From: Niebla homalea
Taxonomy: Eukaryota > Ascomycota > Lecanoromycetes > Lecanorales > Ramalinaceae
Direction: 5' to 3'
Assembly: GCA_019925105.1 (NCBI GenBank)
Contig: JAHGAU010000015.1
Coordinates: 682,001-746,000 of the forward strand
DNA length: 64,000 nucleotides
The notes beneath the pieces were generated by a model. It had not been told where the DNA came from and made no database searches. It was given only the letters and a program-made list of their open reading frames with translations. Below, in pieces: positions 12,901-23,224 of this stretch (position 1 is the first letter of the stretch; every line of letters starts with the position of its first letter). Both the position numbers and the translations under genes were made by a program.

Positions 12901-13419
12901 TTAGCCATGCTTCAGAAGTTTCGGCGCGGTGCCTGGGGTGGCAGCGACGCGAGCCAGCAGAGCAGCTCCAACAGCCAGCACAGCGGATCCCCCATGACTT
13001 ATGTCGCGCCCGGCGGTGGTCTGGTGTTCCCAGGTCAAATTCAAGCCAGCAACAGCACATCTAACCTGCAGAACATGTCGTCCTCTTTCAATAGCTTCCA
13101 TAGCAGCAATGATAGCGATCCCTCCCCGTCCGTCGATTCTCCTACGGTCACGCTCGCCTCCATGCTGCCCGCATCGACCCAGTCTGCTGCCCAAAACTTC
13201 CCTGCCTATTCAATGCTGCCGCCGCCACCTCCCCCAACAGCTGTCCAGGAACCGAGGCGGAGCAGCAAGGCCAAGGGCCACAGTCGCAACAGCAGCGGTG
13301 CCGAGAGCGTGAGCTACAAGGAGGAAGGCGGCAAGTGGGTCATCGAGAAGCGCCGGATGAGCGAGACGGGGGAGCAGATGATCTTGGGGCGAAGCGTCGT
13401 TGAAGGTGGAAGGATCTGA
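9961..13419 (+). CDS. Large Ser/Gln-rich disordered protein, function unknown
   Basis: One open frame of 1152 residues. I do not recognise a named family. The N-terminal half is rich in S, P, Q and R with no predicted fold. Three acidic patches follow: DDDMDDDELDMNYD near residue 520, DDDLYFDDGMIDDLG near 677, and a repeat of DDYG units near 855. After the last patch comes the most ordered-looking block (FYGQEFGFYARA, then NFQEPSLTPITERSEWSNRNS, about residues 885-950), which reads like a conserved core motif. The C-terminus ends with GGKWVIEKRRMSETGEQ. No signal peptide or membrane span is seen. Composition suggests a phosphorylated scaffold or regulator, but that is inference. The intron-free frame and steady codon use support a real gene. 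Confidence 0.8.
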   Translation: MLSYLQSRRPNSRRSALPPPDNQVCLNSSRRYHHATESAGSDRSSPPSAPPTRNTLNDPSRISSTPPLLPPIPHVASQLRSYTDAPQGVEQGHWSFRGDSSLPTLPSSRSKLSFAKRFEDRPTLATGASERQQPLSIATEHVSQDTGRGKRAIDLRFEEMRSRPPQAFHQSIYTQQDRPHSIHPAFDPPTPPPRALPATLPISSNVLPAQSSEVAASRPPESRYRTWNQKVFDHAQTPINEDAARSETTHSNSHLTQPRQGKPKLNLRNPIALLARRRSHQVVQAAYQENQGSSALQLSPDFDPRIRGKGIHDFNAPRPGQSQGPTLGADGSHLQQREARNSTVRERKSRPSSQDREHSPVFKEQFDDGLENSQDPANRSSAFLQQMAIQASQSQPDPSSLPAFARKLPSQISSDVDEADLQSQQQPHGPLEILLEPPDKDQTPALPSPPMSPPRAASTPASLSDQTSQGLGSPKRYTSNASRFSFDLAGVGSAAQEKLLEDKHRQKAQQKQRQSVQSDDDMDDDELDMNYDAMEDGGFEERIPGVNCDDVVDNDDMATQSAMPVLQRDMETFNMVSPNKSSFESTASPGSTGDTSLYTPKDIGGQPASFAASKSSPNLARHKVRTNPEGGDQTKHGRPRSTPGGSWIAAPAAQNLQREVASESNLAGLPQRQSYLDDDLYFDDGMIDDLGETSDQDFDEDVFDDASHGLYGLPLRDRTLKPLPEPEIATGSESGPTSQHSLRLKAADPTLSPHRSISSGGVSAELRDALTELNQTSRPIFSHTAGLTQDNLAAYNHNALHMATNQVALDGAFDRTSSLQDFQSPLLDGGVSENMDRENTQMDSGVREPPVSDEYGDDYGDDYGNEALDDDAIVAAANAEALENDDDGFYGQEFGFYARATGSTDSEYTNGGYFGPKALETLHRSFSGKSNFQEPSLTPITERSEWSNRNSAIYAGMSGYPVSATSSQFADVSQDDLNKQLAMLQKFRRGAWGGSDASQQSSSNSQHSGSPMTYVAPGGGLVFPGQIQASNSTSNLQNMSSSFNSFHSSNDSDPSPSVDSPTVTLASMLPASTQSAAQNFPAYSMLPPPPPPTAVQEPRRSSKAKGHSRNSSGAESVSYKEEGGKWVIEKRRMSETGEQMILGRSVVEGGRI

Positions 13420-14458
13420 CAATCGTGCTGCTCCCTGTGCTTTCCCCTTTCTTGCTTGTGCGGCTAGAAGCTGAGTATGCGTTGGTGGGAACATATTCCA
13501 TATCTTCAGACGGGAGCGGGGAATAACATTTTATGAAGGAATATGATCCTGATGTAAATACGGATCGGGATGTTTGTGTGGGGGGGGTTTTTTTTTTTTT
13601 GGAGTCTTCTAGGAAGTGATACCCGGCACTGGCGAGGCCATTGTCAACTAGCTACTTTATGTATTGGCCATCAAATCATGTCTTTTTGATACCCCGAAGC
13701 TTTCTCCTGGCTTTGGCCTCCGATCAACCATTTCTTTTGAACACACCTGATGGGATAGGTATTGGGCATGATTAGATACTCTGTATAAATGCTTCCTCCA
13801 ATTCCGCACAGTACATTAAGCTTTGCACAGGGGCAAGTGAAACATAAACAGGGCCTTGACTATTACATTGATGGTGCAGCGCTATCGCAAGCACTCGGAA
13901 TTGATATTGAGTTACAACATTACGGTATAAAAGCCCTTTCGCTTTCTTTCGGAAGCAACTGCCAATCATACATACACACACTTTTGCGGACGTCGTGACA
14001 TAAGCCCTGCTTTGGAGAGAAACTTTGACTCCCCATCACCATGCTAAGCATTCAACTTTTTTGCAGAGTTTCAAAGCAAGCGCCCAGACATGAAAAGGAG
14101 TTTTTTTTGTTGGATTGAGAGATTGAAGACCGGAAAACGCCTCGACTTTTGCCACCCTGACCCCAACTCCTTGTAGACCGTTCATCATCGTCACACTTTT
14201 TGAAAGCAAAAGCTCTTCTAGGCTTTGTCGGCAATCTGCGATCCGGGGGGCACTGCTTGTCGCTGTCTTTGGCGGAATAGGACCCAATCATGAGCCTTTC
14301 TGAGTGTTGGAAACTCAAATGTGATAAGAGGACCGGAAATCGAAATTGCCTTGACCAATCCCCGGGGGAGAGTACAACTAGTATCGCCAAATATGACGGA
14401 CCCGCTCCATTCCAGAAGCCGAGCATGGTGTTAGATCCAGCAAATGACGGATATGGCT
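13420..14458. other. Convergent intergenic region
   Basis: This is the 3' sequence of the plus-strand disordered-protein gene and the minus-strand F-box/LRR gene. It contains a G8T12 homopolymer junction near 13580-13600. No coding sequence was recognised. Confidence 0.5.
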
Positions 14459-16886
14459 TCACTTCTTGAACATATAATGCCCGTACAAACCCCCAACCTC
14501 GCCCCACGCGACAGGACATTTTCTCATGCCCCACCACATCGCCCCCATCTTCCAGCCCCGCCTACCGCCATTCTGCTCTGCCTCAGTACCATCAACACCG
14601 GCGGAAACACCTCCGTTGATTGGCTCTCTAACATACCAGCCACGGCGCCCTAACTCCTTAACGCACCAACCCAGGCGCTTGTTAGTATTGCGGCATTCCC
14701 TTAAGCTCGAGATGACCTTGTCGCCCAATTCGATCACCTCAAGGGGCAAAGTCGATGGGGTGAGCAGGACATTCTCTGGCGCCGGAGTGTGAAAGAGCTT
14801 AGATTGGGTGATGGCGGTGATGGAGGTGAGGTCTAGGTAGTGGATGGTTGAAGGTGTCCAATCCTTGCCGGTGTCGGTACTAGCACCACCCTCGTCGCTT
14901 GACTGACTTTGATTTTCGGATTCGCCATCATCGAGAGCAGGCCGAAAGAGGGAGTTGACGTCCGTAAGGGAGAGGTTAGCGGCTGCTAGGCCAAGCTCCT
15001 CAAGATGCTTGGTTAGTGGGAGTAAGAGCTTGAGGTGGTGGGGGTGTATGTGCGCGCCATTGAGGTTGAGTGAGCGGAGGGTGGAGGGCAGAGCGGGGAG
15101 CAGACGGTCGACATCGGCTTCCCAAAGGAGGCGGTAGCGGGAGATGTCACAGGAGAGGTTCAGATAGACCAGGCCCTTCACCGCAGGGTGATTGACCAGG
15201 AAGTCGACGACACCTTCGCCGGTGATCTGCGTGCAGCGGCCGAGATTCAGATGAGTCAGCTGGGCTGAAGCTGGAAGCGAGGCCAGTGCAGCATCGGTGA
15301 TGCGGGTATGGGACACTTCCAGGTGAGTTAGTTGCGCCAGACGTGGTAGGAGCGTCCCGAAAGCTGTGCCAGGAAGTGTGAAACACTCATGCAGGCTGAG
15401 GCGCTTAATGCCGACCATTGCAGACGGGTTCTCGGATAGGGTTCTCATGGTAGAGGTGAAAGATGAGACAAATGGATGAGATGATGCGGCGCAAAAGTCA
15501 ACCGCTCGGAGCTTAGGTAAGTCAAAGAAAATCTTCTGAAGAACAGTAGCATCTATGTCGTCGTCCAAATTCTCCTGAAGCAAGATCTCCTGGATCCATG
15601 GTGTCAGCTCGAGACATTTCACCAGCGTTCTCGGCGTTAGGTTTTGAATTTCCGCATTGGTCTGACGCGAGCGGCCGAGGCCGACGGAGGTGAAATGTGA
15701 CAGATCTAGCCTCCGTACAAGGGTCCCAAGGCCGGGGTAATCGGATATGTGCGAGAGGAACTTGGAGAAGATGGCGGAGTGCGGAACGGTGATGTTTCGG
15801 TAGAGGGTATTGATGGTGGCCACATGGACGGTCTTGGAGGTGAGCAAACAATTGACGAGGTCAACGTTGCGTGGTCCATAGCTTGCTGGGGGCAGGTCAA
15901 GTGCCAATTGGGCAATCACATCATCTGGGACGAGGTTAGCCATCATCATAACTACTGAGGACACCCACACTGCTGTACTCACCGAGCACCTCAGTGGGAA
16001 GCTTTTCCAAAGGCGCTTCGCCTTTAGCGTATTGTTTCTTTTCGACAAGTCGGGTGTCATGTCTCCGCGGAAGCTCCAAGTCCCATCCGGACAGTTCAGA
16101 GATGCCAGTCCTCAAGGAGGTGTAGCTTTTGCTTCTACGACCGAGCTTCCTCGCCGGATGCTGGAGTTTGCCAGCTTTGCCGCATTTACAACAGCACTCG
16201 CACGTTCCTGACTCGAGCGGGCCGATGCCATCTAGGATGGGTGAGGCCGGTATGGCCAATGGGTCATGCTTGGGAGCAATGGAAGCATTCACTGACTCAA
16301 GGAATGACTGAGCGATGCCTGTTGATCTCATGGTGACGAGGTCAGCGCACGGCAAGTTAGGTAATGGATAGGTAAGATGGACTCGGGCAGGAGAGGATGG
16401 GTAATAGAGTAGACAAATTGATTGCGTAAAAAGGCGAGGATGGGGGGGGAATAATGGGTGATACTGACCACTGCCATCCTCCTTGACACAGAAGTCTAAT
16501 TGGGTGGGTGAGGTACGGCCAATGCTGTTGCGTCTGCTGCTTTGACGGTCACATTTAGCGGGGCTAATGCCACACGAGATGTCGACATCTGTTAAAAAGT
16601 TTTGCGTATTTGGAAGGGGAGCAGATGTAAGGGTGCGCTTGTCGGGAGTGGCAAGAGATGGTAAATTATGGGGAGTTACAGCCGCTACTTCTGCAGGAGT
16701 GGCGGATGTAGAAGGGATGAAATGCTTGGATTGTACAGAATCCGGGGTAAAAGTCGGGGTAGCCAAACGTCGCGAAACTCGATTGGTGAGTTTAGAGAAA
16801 TCTGAAGCTAAATATCGATCTGTGTTATGAGGATTGTGCGATGATGCAGCCGCTGTCTCGCGGAAGGAGTTTTGGCTCACGCTCAT
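14459..16886 (-). CDS. F-box protein with leucine-rich repeats
   Basis: Three exons, 16886-16469, 16318-15983 and 15924-14459, give 739 residues. Intron 2 (58 bp, GTGAGT...CCCAG) restores the F-box core LEKLPTEVLDDVIAQL near residues 241-256. The rest is a series of leucine-rich repeats from about residue 300, for example LTHLEVSHTRITDAALASLP and LTHLNLGRCTQITGEGV, typical of Grr1/Fbl-type substrate receptors of SCF ubiquitin ligases. The N-terminal 230 residues are low complexity, with a cysteine-rich CECCCKCGK segment. Intron 1 is 150 bp, a multiple of three with no stop, so an unspliced isoform with 50 extra residues is possible. I chose the ATG at 16886 rather than 17009 because the upstream 41 residues look non-coding. 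The substrate is unknown. Confidence 0.85.
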
Positions 16887-17951
16887 GCCGAGTCCTCTGC
16901 GTCTGCGCTCGATCTTTGGCTCGATGAAAATTTCCAATAATGTCCGCTTGCTTTGTCGGCAAGGAAAAGGAAAAAGGAATTTGGGAAAACAAGGATGGAG
17001 GATTCTCAAGGAGAACTAGAGAAGTGATAGATCTTTTATGCTTGAGAAAACTTCCTACTTCTTGGTTCTGACTCTAAGTGAGGCAAGGTGGTGGTGCGAT
17101 GGGGTAATGGGAACAGACAATTGACACCACAGAAAGCAGGCACCACACGCACAAGGTAGTCTGAGCAGCTATGACACGCGCATATTCTCGGGTATATCTG
17201 CGAAAGTAGCGGATTCAAGTGCAAAGTATCCAAAGAGGAAGAGATACGACGATGCGACACTCGCACCATCAGTCGCAATATCGAATTAATCCATGACTCC
17301 TCACCTTCTTGAGGTAAAACTTTGAATTTTTGACGTAATCACGACTTTGGAAAGGGAACCACGTGCCAGGCAAGAGCTTTTCCATAAGCCATCACTTTCT
17401 CATAGAAGCAATCAACGCAAGGGTAACCTCTTGGCGAGGATTCCTGATGGAATGGTTGATGATATTCACGACGTGCTGCGACATTGCATTTTACTTGGAG
17501 GGAAAGTCAGGAAAAATCATCTCGGAGGCTCCAACCTGCCTACAGCTTAGTTATGTCTTGGCTTGCATCGGATCCCACAACCGAAACCATTTCCCATATA
17601 TCATACTTTTATATCCTACCCTCACGCTCAAGCCACTCTGGGGTACATAAATCGCACAGCCTAACGGGTACTAGCATAGACGGCCGGTGGGAAATCTGGG
17701 GAAAGCTCTTTTCATTCAACTCTATCCTATGGCTTTGAAACCCGCAAATGGCATGGTCGAGACCTGACAGACTCCTAGAGCCTCACTCGCGACTACCCAT
17801 AGGCTCGGATCCAAGCTGACTTTCTTCGACGCACATCGTGCGATATTTATCCCAGACTGCTCCTGAGTCCTTACTCCATCAGGACCAATATGCACGACAG
17901 GCAGATGACCGTTATATGAACACCTTATCATTTCCACAACACCATCTCTAA
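16887..17951. other. Intergenic, promoter of the F-box/LRR gene
   Basis: No gene recognised. The frames present are short and lack domains. The part next to 16887 is the promoter and leader of the F-box/LRR gene; the far end is the 3' region of the AT-hook-like gene. Confidence 0.45.
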
Positions 17952-20513
17952 TCACCGCATTTTGCTCCGTCGTTTAGGCGCTGGCGTTCCATTCGACGAA
18001 CTGGTGAAAGCTGCCATTCTCTTCCCCACCGGCGTCCCATTGGAGTTTCCAAGACCTCGCATTCGTTTAACCTTGGGCAGCTGCTCCTCACTCTCCTCGA
18101 TCCCTTCTTGCCACTCCTGGAAAGACGTGAGCTGCTCCGCCCAGACTACAGCTTTTCCATTCGCTGCCCGCTGCGTTGACGACCTGGTACTTTCTGCATC
18201 ATCCGATACAATGTCTTGCAATGCCAGCGCTGGTGGTCTAGACTGCCCCTTGTTGCGTCTGGTGTTCGCGCGTGTCGTGATCGCCAGTTCTTGTGCCTGC
18301 GTCTTTTGCAAAACCACCGTATCTGTGCCATCCGTCCTCCGCACCGGTATGAAGCTTGGTGCGCCTTGCGGGTTTTTCGCTGGCGTCGGTAGACGCGTGC
18401 GAGTACTACGTCGGCAAGCTCCTGGATCTGCGGATTTTGTCTCCTCTCCGTTGGTCTCATCATCCTCATCCTCATCATCATTCGCATCATTGGATTTGGC
18501 AATGCGCAAGGTAATCTTGCCAGATGGTGACCCTTTCTGAAACTTGGTTGGTTTAGGAGCCAGGACTTTCGCTTTCCTGGGTGATGATCTGCTAGCAGGA
18601 CGAATAGCATTTATCTTTTGGGGTGAGCGTCTGGGCGATTGTTGAAGCGACTTGGGCACCTTGGGTGATAAGCCACCGCCCTGAGCGGCTTTCCTTGCTT
18701 GCGCACGATCCAGAAAATCTTTGAGCATAGAGGCGTCATCGCTGAAGCGCGCTCCAGAGCGTGTCTTTCTGACTGGCAGATCGGCTTTCTCGCAAGCCGC
18801 TTTTATCGCTGCCTGAGCTTCATCAACTTCTGCATGTGCAATTGCATCGTATGCCTGTTGGTCCGCACTGCCATCAAGGACGCTGTGGGCGTTATCCGTG
18901 GCACCGGTGCCACTCTGAGCCTCTTCCGAAGCCTCAATTGCTTCGACTGCCCTTTGAAGATCTTGGCTTTCCAAGATTGCATCGTCCACGCTATTGATGA
19001 CTTGCTCATCGTGGATTCCTTCTTCAATGCTTTTGACATCAGCTTCGCTTGAAGCTTCGGGATGGCTGTCAGGCAAGAAGAAGACTTTAGGTATGAAAGG
19101 GGTTGCACTATCGCCTGATTGCTCCACGTCTTTCTTGGTCTCAGCGTCTGAATCCTCGAATCTCTGCAGAATTTCTCGCTCCTGTAATGTGTCACGTTTT
19201 TTAAGCTGTTTCTTGGGGCTAGAGCCTTTCGGTCTCCCTGGCCCCTTCCGTGGGCTAGTATTCCTTCGCAAGCTTTCTCTCCTTAGCAACGTGGTCCCAA
19301 TCTGGGGACTGTCGGGTCCAATTGGGTCACGAATTTGTTGAGCTCGCGGTGTGAGAACGTTTGAACAAGGAGTTCCAATTGCATGTTGCACATCTTTTCC
19401 CTCCCTTGGCGAATCGATTTTGGATACATCTTGGGATGTGGACACGTTCAGCGAATCTTGGCTATTCGACGAATCTTTCTCCCTTTCTTCTGTATCTTGC
19501 GCTTCTTTTTCCGGAATATGCTGCGTCTCTTGCCCCAGATGATCATTTGTCTCGACTATGTCAGCATTGGGTTCGGAATCGTCCGCTGCCATTTGATATC
19601 TCGAGATTGGTACCCCCTTGTCTGAAATTATGACTTCATGAGCAAATGGCGGACTCTCGGGCTCCCTTGCTAATGCTCCATCCGCCGTAACTCTTGGTGT
19701 TGTTCCTGCTTCTGCGTCTGCTGCCCGCGCTTCTTCCTGAACGTCTTCCATTAGCGGGGTCCCCTCGCTTTCCGGAGTCTCTTCGTGTACTTTTAGTCCT
19801 TGATCATCCAGGGGCGCATCTTCCTCCGCAACTGATGAGGGGGACCTCAACATAGCCTGGGCCGCAACAGGGGCTGGGCTTGAAGACGCTCTCAGAAGGT
19901 CTTCAATCACTTGATTATTTGCATTACCATTCCCGAATGATTTGAATTCTGAATTGGCTTGTTCTAATAGTTGAACGCGTGGAGAGTCCAGCCCAGTTGT
20001 AGTTGTTTGCTTCCCTGAAGGTTGAATGATTTAGCTTTGGACGAGAAACTCGGCCAGTGGAATATGGCCTTACTTCTTGGCGTGGACTGTGTGATATCTC
20101 TCAGGGTTGCTAGATAGCGCGACGCTCTGGTGCCTTGCGCTTCACGCGCGGCATCTTGGTCCTTGAGTCGCAGCTTCTTTACGGGCCGGGGGGTATTGTT
20201 AGATATGTCGGCCAATGCTGGTCGCTCATCGCCGTTCTTGTCCGCTGCTGGATAGTCCTGCCCGGCAAGCATCCGAGGTTCAGTGCGCTTCCAAACTTTG
20301 CGCCCCTTCTGGTGTGCACGATGGGGTGATTTAGGTGCTCTTTCCCATCCTCGTGGGATGTGCAGCGGATGCGGTAGATCAAACTCTAAGGCGTGATCAA
20401 CGGCCTCCCTGTGCGAGGGTATTAGAATCACCGCTTCACAAAGAAGCTATAGCAAAGGATGAAGGAAAGGCACGAGGGTCTTACCAGGAAGGAGCATCCT
20501 TTGGACCTGCCAT
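17952..20513 (-). CDS. AT-hook-like disordered nuclear protein
   Basis: Three exons, 20513-20485 (29 nt), 20408-20074 and 20014-17952, give 808 residues. Introns of 76 and 59 bp have donors GTAAGA and GTAAGG and acceptors CACAG and TTCAG. The joins read MAGPKDAPSW-EAVDHALEFD and STPR-RKQTTTTGLDS. The protein is mostly disordered and acidic-serine rich. It contains one AT-hook-like core, RKGPGRPKGSSPKK, and a conserved-looking segment RKTRSGARFSDDASMLKDFL with a basic tail. Many SP and TP sites and basic clusters suggest a chromatin- or DNA-associated nuclear protein under kinase control. That is inference from composition; I do not recognise a named orthologue. The 29-nt first exon is easy to miss. 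Confidence 0.82.
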
Positions 20514-20901
20514 TATTCAATAGTTCTACCGAAGAAACATTGGCCAATGCAAATTATCAAAAAGCAATCTAGTGATTAGAGCTATGCAATGAACACATAA
20601 ACATCAGTCTTGCAAAGCCATGTCAGACTCTTGAACTCATGATGGGCAGAGTGGCAGACGGGAGCTCGCAGCGGTCCAGTGGGGAGGAGGGACGAGGGAC
20701 GAGGGAGGCTTGGGAGGTAAACAAATGCTCCTTTAGCGTCTTGGCTAGAATATCCAGCCCTATGCGATAATGAAGCTTTTGCAACTTTGCTCTTTGCCTT
20801 ACGACATCTCTTTAACACCAGCCTGTATTCCGTAACAAAGTTGGAGCCATGTTGCTGCGATAACATCTAATCTGGGTGCCACAAAGCCAGATTTGTAAAA
20901 T
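20514..20901. other. Divergent promoter between the AT-hook-like gene and MRP10
   Basis: A 388 bp bidirectional promoter region. It contains a short GGGAGGAGGGACGAGGGACGA purine tract near 20680-20705. No coding sequence was seen. Confidence 0.5.
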
Positions 20902-21358
20902 ATGGCGCCGAAAGGAGTCAGCACAAAATTCTCGCCACCTCGCCTACCGCCGCTCCCCAAGCTTCGAGTCCGACGGCCGAATGCGCCTCAAGAGAACCCA
21001 TGCGCAGGTATCATGACCTCAATGCTGGGTAAAAGTCTATCAGAGCTACAATGTCGTGTCTCATCCGCTGATCTTGTATCGACAGCATGCTGGGCGGCGA
21101 ATACCAACAATCCGACTGGCTGTGCTAAGCTCGAGCAGGAGCTGAGAGCTTGCATGGACGCCCCGGTATGTAAAGTCCCGGACAATGATAGCCATTGTGG
21201 TCTCGGATAATTCAGGAACTCTCTTCCAAGAAGGAAGACCACGCTGACGATTGTGGGTTGTCATATAGAGGTCAAAATCTCAGAAGAAGAACACGATCAA
21301 TTACCACTTGATGCGTCTATACCCCAAAATCGTGGCGCCTCATAAGAAACACAAATGA
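20902..21358 (+). CDS. MRP10: Mitochondrial small ribosomal subunit protein Mrp10 (mS37), CHCH protein
   Basis: Three exons, 20902-21028, 21086-21165 and 21269-21358, give 98 residues. Intron 1 (57 bp, GTAAAA...GACAG) and intron 2 (103 bp, GTATGT...TATAG with a CTGAC branch) rebuild a classic twin CX9C protein: C-AGIMTSMLA-C and C-AKLEQELRA-C. The N-terminus has the family's PPLPKLRVRRPN, and the C-terminus reads KNTINYHLMRLYPKI, the usual Mrp10 tail. Twin CX9C proteins are oxidised by the Mia40 pathway; Mrp10 is then a component of the mitoribosome small subunit. The unspliced frame stops at 21210 and hides the true C-terminus. The gene faces away from the AT-hook-like gene. Confidence 0.92.
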
Positions 21359-22315
21359 ACACTCTCAAGTGTATCCCTGTGTCATTGGAAATGTATATAC
21401 GACTGTTCACACGGCATTAGATGGTTGGTACATACTGAAATATGATGGCGCGAAACAGTGGCCTTGCGTGGCGTTATTGCTCCATCCAACATTTTGGAGA
21501 GAAGTTTCAGGAGTGGCCGACCGCGTATACTCCATTTCAACAGAAGCAGCTCTGCTCAGTGTCCACATTATCTACTATCGTCCAAGAATCTTGGGGTTGG
21601 GCAGCAGTGACCATGATCCCTTCACGGCCAGCATCATCCTGGCGAAAAATGGCCGCTATTCGTGAGATAACCACATGGTTTTGAAGATTGTATGTACAAC
21701 TGTTTCTAGCGATGAGTTCCTATCTTGTCCTGGAATATTTGAGAGCAAATGGCCAACGAGGACGCTCGCAGGATCACTCTGAAGCAGCAACTACCCAACC
21801 CCTGAGTTTCAAATGCCGAGGGATTTGCCGGTGCTCTCTCCTCTTCTTCGTTCCTACGCTGCTTTGCACTTTCCGATGCTGAATACTCGACTTAAACGAG
21901 TTGTGACGCTGAAGACATGCTGGCGTTGGACCATGTACATCTGTGCTTGATAAGCACCAAGACATGCTGCGTCATCTACTTGGTTCGGATGACGCTCCGA
22001 TGACGCTGAAGACATTGGACTATTGGCTGATCGGAGTGCCCCCATAACCTTGGACCTGTGAGCGACTGTATGCAGTATGCGCCGTTAGTCCTTGGGATCG
22101 CACATAATGTCTGCATGGGTCTTCTGTAACTGAAAAAAAATTTGCCTTGTCCTGGATCTTCGATGACGGCTTCAGTGACGCTTCACTCGAGCGTCATGTT
22201 TGTATCTCAAGCCTTAAATAGTGCTATCCCCAGCTCTGTGGATCACTGAGCAGTGCTTTCATCTTAATTTCTTATCCTCAGCAAGAAAGACAATTTGAAT
22301 AAGATACCTCAGACC
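21359..22315. other. Intergenic, promoter of the epoxide-hydrolase-like gene
   Basis: No gene seen. The right half is unusual: it contains repeated TGACGC motifs (separate entry) and a 15-nt direct repeat, TGACGCTGAAGACAT, at 21904-21918 and 22001-22015. A TATA-like CTTAAATAG lies near 22213, about 100 bp before the ATG. Confidence 0.6.
21904..22196. promoter_or_regulatory. Cluster of TGACGC motifs upstream of the alpha/beta hydrolase
   Basis: The hexamer TGACGC or its complement GCGTCA occurs at 21904, 21969, 21990, 22001, 22176 and 22191, with a one-base variant (TGACGG) at 22164. About 0.14 copies are expected in 293 bp at even base frequencies. TGACG is the half site bound by CREB/ATF-type bZIP factors, so this could be a bZIP response array for the gene starting at 22316. 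The binding factor is inference. Confidence 0.55.
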
Positions 22316-23224
22316 ATGGCAGCCTCTCAGTCTAATCCCTGCTACCATCACGGCCAAGTATGGCTCAATAAAGCCGACCCCGAGATCCGCCTCCACTATA
22401 TTGAATCTCTCCCTGCATCTGGAAATTCAAAAGGCACCATCATCCTCGTCCATGGCTTCCCTGAAACATCCTACCAATTCCGCCACGTCATGCGCCCCCT
22501 CGCTGACGCAGGCTACCGTGTCATTGCCCCCGACCAGCGCGGCGCCGGCTACTCGTCCAAGCCGGAAGACGGGGTCGGCTTCACCAAGGACACCTTGAGC
22601 AAAGATATCCACGACCTCGTCACCAAGCACCTCGGCATCCAGGAGCCGGTCCACCTCGTCGGCCACGACACCGGTGGCATGCTGACCCACGCCTACGTCG
22701 TCCAATTCCCCGAGGACGTGGCATCCATCACGTGGGGCGAGTGTCCCTTGCCGGGGACCCAACAATATCACAACACCAAGAACACGGCCACGCTCTGGCA
22801 CTTCACGTTCCACGCCCAATCCGACATCGCGGAAGCGCTGGTGACGGGCCGGGAGAAGATCTATCTCAAGTCCTTCTACGATCGGCTGGCCCAGAACCCG
22901 CATTTCTTGACCCACCAGGATCTGGAGCACTATGCGGCCCAGTATAGTTCCCCCGGTGCGCTTCGTTGCTCGTTCAAGATCTACAAGGCTTTCGAGGCGG
23001 ATGCGGCACAGAATGAGAAGTGGTTGAAGGAAAGAGGGAAGGTCAAGGTGAGAAACATGATTCTGAGCGGGGATAAGTGTTTCATTCACGGGGACGCGTT
23101 GGCGATGGCGAGGGAGATGTATGAGGATCCGGTGGAGGGGAAGGTGGAGAATTGCGGGCATTATTTGGCGGAGGAGAATCCGGAGGACTTTGTGAAGAAG
23201 CTGTTGCATTTTATTGGAAATTGA
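22316..23224 (+). CDS. Alpha/beta hydrolase, epoxide hydrolase / haloacetate dehalogenase type
   Basis: A single exon of 302 residues starting at an ATG in good context (ACCATGG). The oxyanion motif HGFPE is at residues 46-50. The nucleophile is Asp118 in VGHDTGG, an aspartate as in soluble epoxide hydrolases and haloacetate dehalogenases rather than a serine. The catalytic histidine is His282 in NCGHYLAEENP. Lid tyrosines are available (KSFYDRL, FKIYKAF). A cytosolic enzyme that opens epoxides or removes halide via an Asp-ester intermediate is expected. The substrate is unknown, and the sequence does not separate the two activities. No signal peptide. The upstream TGACGC cluster suggests inducible expression, perhaps a detoxification role. 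Confidence 0.88.
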   Translation: MAASQSNPCYHHGQVWLNKADPEIRLHYIESLPASGNSKGTIILVHGFPETSYQFRHVMRPLADAGYRVIAPDQRGAGYSSKPEDGVGFTKDTLSKDIHDLVTKHLGIQEPVHLVGHDTGGMLTHAYVVQFPEDVASITWGECPLPGTQQYHNTKNTATLWHFTFHAQSDIAEALVTGREKIYLKSFYDRLAQNPHFLTHQDLEHYAAQYSSPGALRCSFKIYKAFEADAAQNEKWLKERGKVKVRNMILSGDKCFIHGDALAMAREMYEDPVEGKVENCGHYLAEENPEDFVKKLLHFIGN

